A stretch of DNA of 5,189 nucleotides, taken from an uncultured Methanofollis sp. (lineage in GTDB: Archaea; Halobacteriota; Methanomicrobia; Methanomicrobiales; Methanofollaceae). The translations under genes were made by a program, and so were the position numbers. Every line of letters starts with the position of its first letter. Positions within the stretch are counted from its first letter, which is position 1. The notes beneath the pieces are model-generated. The model searched no databases. It was not told where the DNA came from and saw only the letters and a program-made list of their open reading frames with translations. The DNA lies in NCBI RefSeq assembly GCF_937919355.1, contig NZ_CALFSA010000109.1:1-5189 (forward strand). The letters run 5' to 3'. Below are positions 4,253 through 5,189 of the stretch, in pieces.

Positions 4253-5175
4253 AGCCAATCAGACTGCGTGACTTTGTCGAGGACAGGGACGGCCTGATCT
4301 ACGCCGTCTCCGCCTACGACAACACAGAGAGGGTCGGGTGCGTCCTCAGGTACGTCCCGGACCCGGCGGGGGAGCGTGTCGACCCCGCGGGCAGGCACTT
4401 CTCCAAACTCGATTTTGGGCCTGCTTTCGAGTATATCAGGGAACACAAACCGCAGTACCTCGCCGACCTCCACCGGGTGCCGCCCGCCGACATCGTGAAG
4501 GTCTACAAACCCGACGAGAGGATCGACTGGATTGCGTCCCGCGACGAGAGGGTGAGGCGTCTCCTCTCTCTCTTCGACCTGCCGGCGGGGAGCGTGGGCT
4601 GCACAGGGTCACGTCTCATCGGCGTCGAGAACGGAGCCTCGGACATCGACCTGGTCGTCTACGGGCCGGCCTGGTTCTCGGCGCAGGCGCAGTTGAAGCG
4701 TCTTGTCGGGGAGGGGAAGGTCCCGGCGATGAGCGAGGAGATGTGGCGGAAGGTCTACACGAAACGCGTCCCGGAGATCTCCTTCGACGCCTTCGTCCTC
4801 CACGAGGGGAGGAAGTGGAACCGCGGCGAGTTCGGCGGCACCTACTTCGACCTGCTGTATACGCGGGCATACGACGCCCTCGCCTCGGCACCCTCCGGGA
4901 AGGGGAAGGTGCTCGGGCGGGCGACGATCGAGGCGACGGTGACCGACGCCTCCCACGCCTTCGACGCCCCCGCCGTCTATGAGGTAGACCACGAGACTGT
5001 CTCCCGCGTCATCTCCTTCACCCACACCTACTCGGGTCAGGCCCTGGCGGGCGAGACGATCGAGGCGCAGGGTGTCCTTGAACAGCACGGGGACACGCAG
5101 TGGCTCATCGTCGGGACGACCCGCGAGGCGAAGGGCGAGTACATCATCTCGAAGACGCTGATGGAACAGGCCTGA
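4249..5175 (+). CDS. Predicted nucleotidyltransferase (COG2413-like)
   Basis: This 308-residue protein has a central polymerase-beta-type nucleotidyltransferase core. G120-S121 in TGSRLIGVENGASDIDLVV is followed by D132 and D134, the GS...DxD metal-binding pattern. D180 in EISFDAFVL is a candidate third acidic residue. The N-terminal third (1-95, beginning KPIRLRDFVEDRDGLIYAV) and the C-terminal beta-rich third (about 220-308) belong to no domain I can name. The layout fits archaeal proteins described as predicted nucleotidyltransferases. The substrate is unknown: nucleotide transfer to RNA, protein or an antibiotic-like molecule are all possible. Its start overlaps the tsaC stop (ATGA), and the only strong purine tract, GAGGAGGTG (4217-4225), is 23 nt away, so translation probably depends on coupling. 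It is the last gene before the oligo-T tract. Confidence 0.75.
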   Translation: MKPIRLRDFVEDRDGLIYAVSAYDNTERVGCVLRYVPDPAGERVDPAGRHFSKLDFGPAFEYIREHKPQYLADLHRVPPADIVKVYKPDERIDWIASRDERVRRLLSLFDLPAGSVGCTGSRLIGVENGASDIDLVVYGPAWFSAQAQLKRLVGEGKVPAMSEEMWRKVYTKRVPEISFDAFVLHEGRKWNRGEFGGTYFDLLYTRAYDALASAPSGKGKVLGRATIEATVTDASHAFDAPAVYEVDHETVSRVISFTHTYSGQALAGETIEAQGVLEQHGDTQWLIVGTTREAKGEYIISKTLMEQA

Positions 5176-5180
5176 GCGCC

Positions 5181-5189
5181 TCTTTTTTT
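5181..5189 (+). terminator. Oligo-T terminator after the right-hand operon
   Basis: A TCTTTTTTT tract begins 5 nt after the stop of the nucleotidyltransferase gene and runs to the window edge. Oligo-T without a stable stem is the usual archaeal intrinsic terminator, and it fits the end of the three-gene operon. It may continue beyond the window. Confidence 0.65.

Overview
The window looks like chromosomal DNA of a methanogenic archaeon, most likely Methanomicrobiales (Methanofollis/Methanoculleus-like). This is inferred from four things: a siroheme-type sulfite-reductase-like protein fused to a double ferredoxin, a short archaeal-type TsaC/Sua5, an ACT-domain protein of a family I associate with archaea, and high-GC genes interrupted by AT-richer TATA-like promoters. 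Several ribosome binding sites match the archaeal consensus (GGAGGTG, GGTGATC). No rRNA, tRNA, CRISPR array or insertion sequence was seen.

Left block, plus strand (2-2581): a tightly packed sulfur-handling cluster. It begins with the last codons of a NifS/IscS-type cysteine desulfurase. Next come an IscU-type Fe-S scaffold (1-nt overlap), a MoeB/ThiF/HesA-type E1 adenylating enzyme (11-nt overlap), MoaE, the large subunit of molybdopterin synthase (ATGA overlap), and, after a 40-nt gap, a small sulfite-reductase-like iron-sulfur protein. The likely theme is moving sulfur from cysteine into Fe-S clusters and molybdopterin. The sulfite-reductase-like protein may be a redox partner or sulfur-metabolising enzyme in the same pathway.

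Middle (2508-2967): a short VapB-type antitoxin-like gene lies on the minus strand and overlaps the 3' end of the reductase gene tail to tail by 74 nt. No toxin gene is visible beside it. It is followed by an AT-richer, roughly 256-bp divergent intergenic region. This holds a T-rich element that may end plus-strand transcripts and sit in the antitoxin promoter, a perfect 7-bp inverted repeat, two TATA-like boxes for the right-hand operon, and a G-rich leader.

Right block, plus strand (2968-5175): a three-gene operon. It encodes an ACT-domain protein with a Rossmann-like C-terminal domain, TsaC/Sua5 (threonylcarbamoyl-AMP synthase for tRNA t6A; 1-nt gap), and a predicted nucleotidyltransferase (ATGA overlap with tsaC). 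An oligo-T tract right after the last stop is a likely archaeal terminator.

Most of the content is recognisable. The points worth a second look are the E1 enzyme with no cysteine at the usual thioester position, the altered cysteine spacing and antisense-overlapping tail of the reductase-like protein, the orphan antitoxin, the palindrome next to the TATA box, and the uncharacterised nucleotidyltransferase coupled to tsaC.
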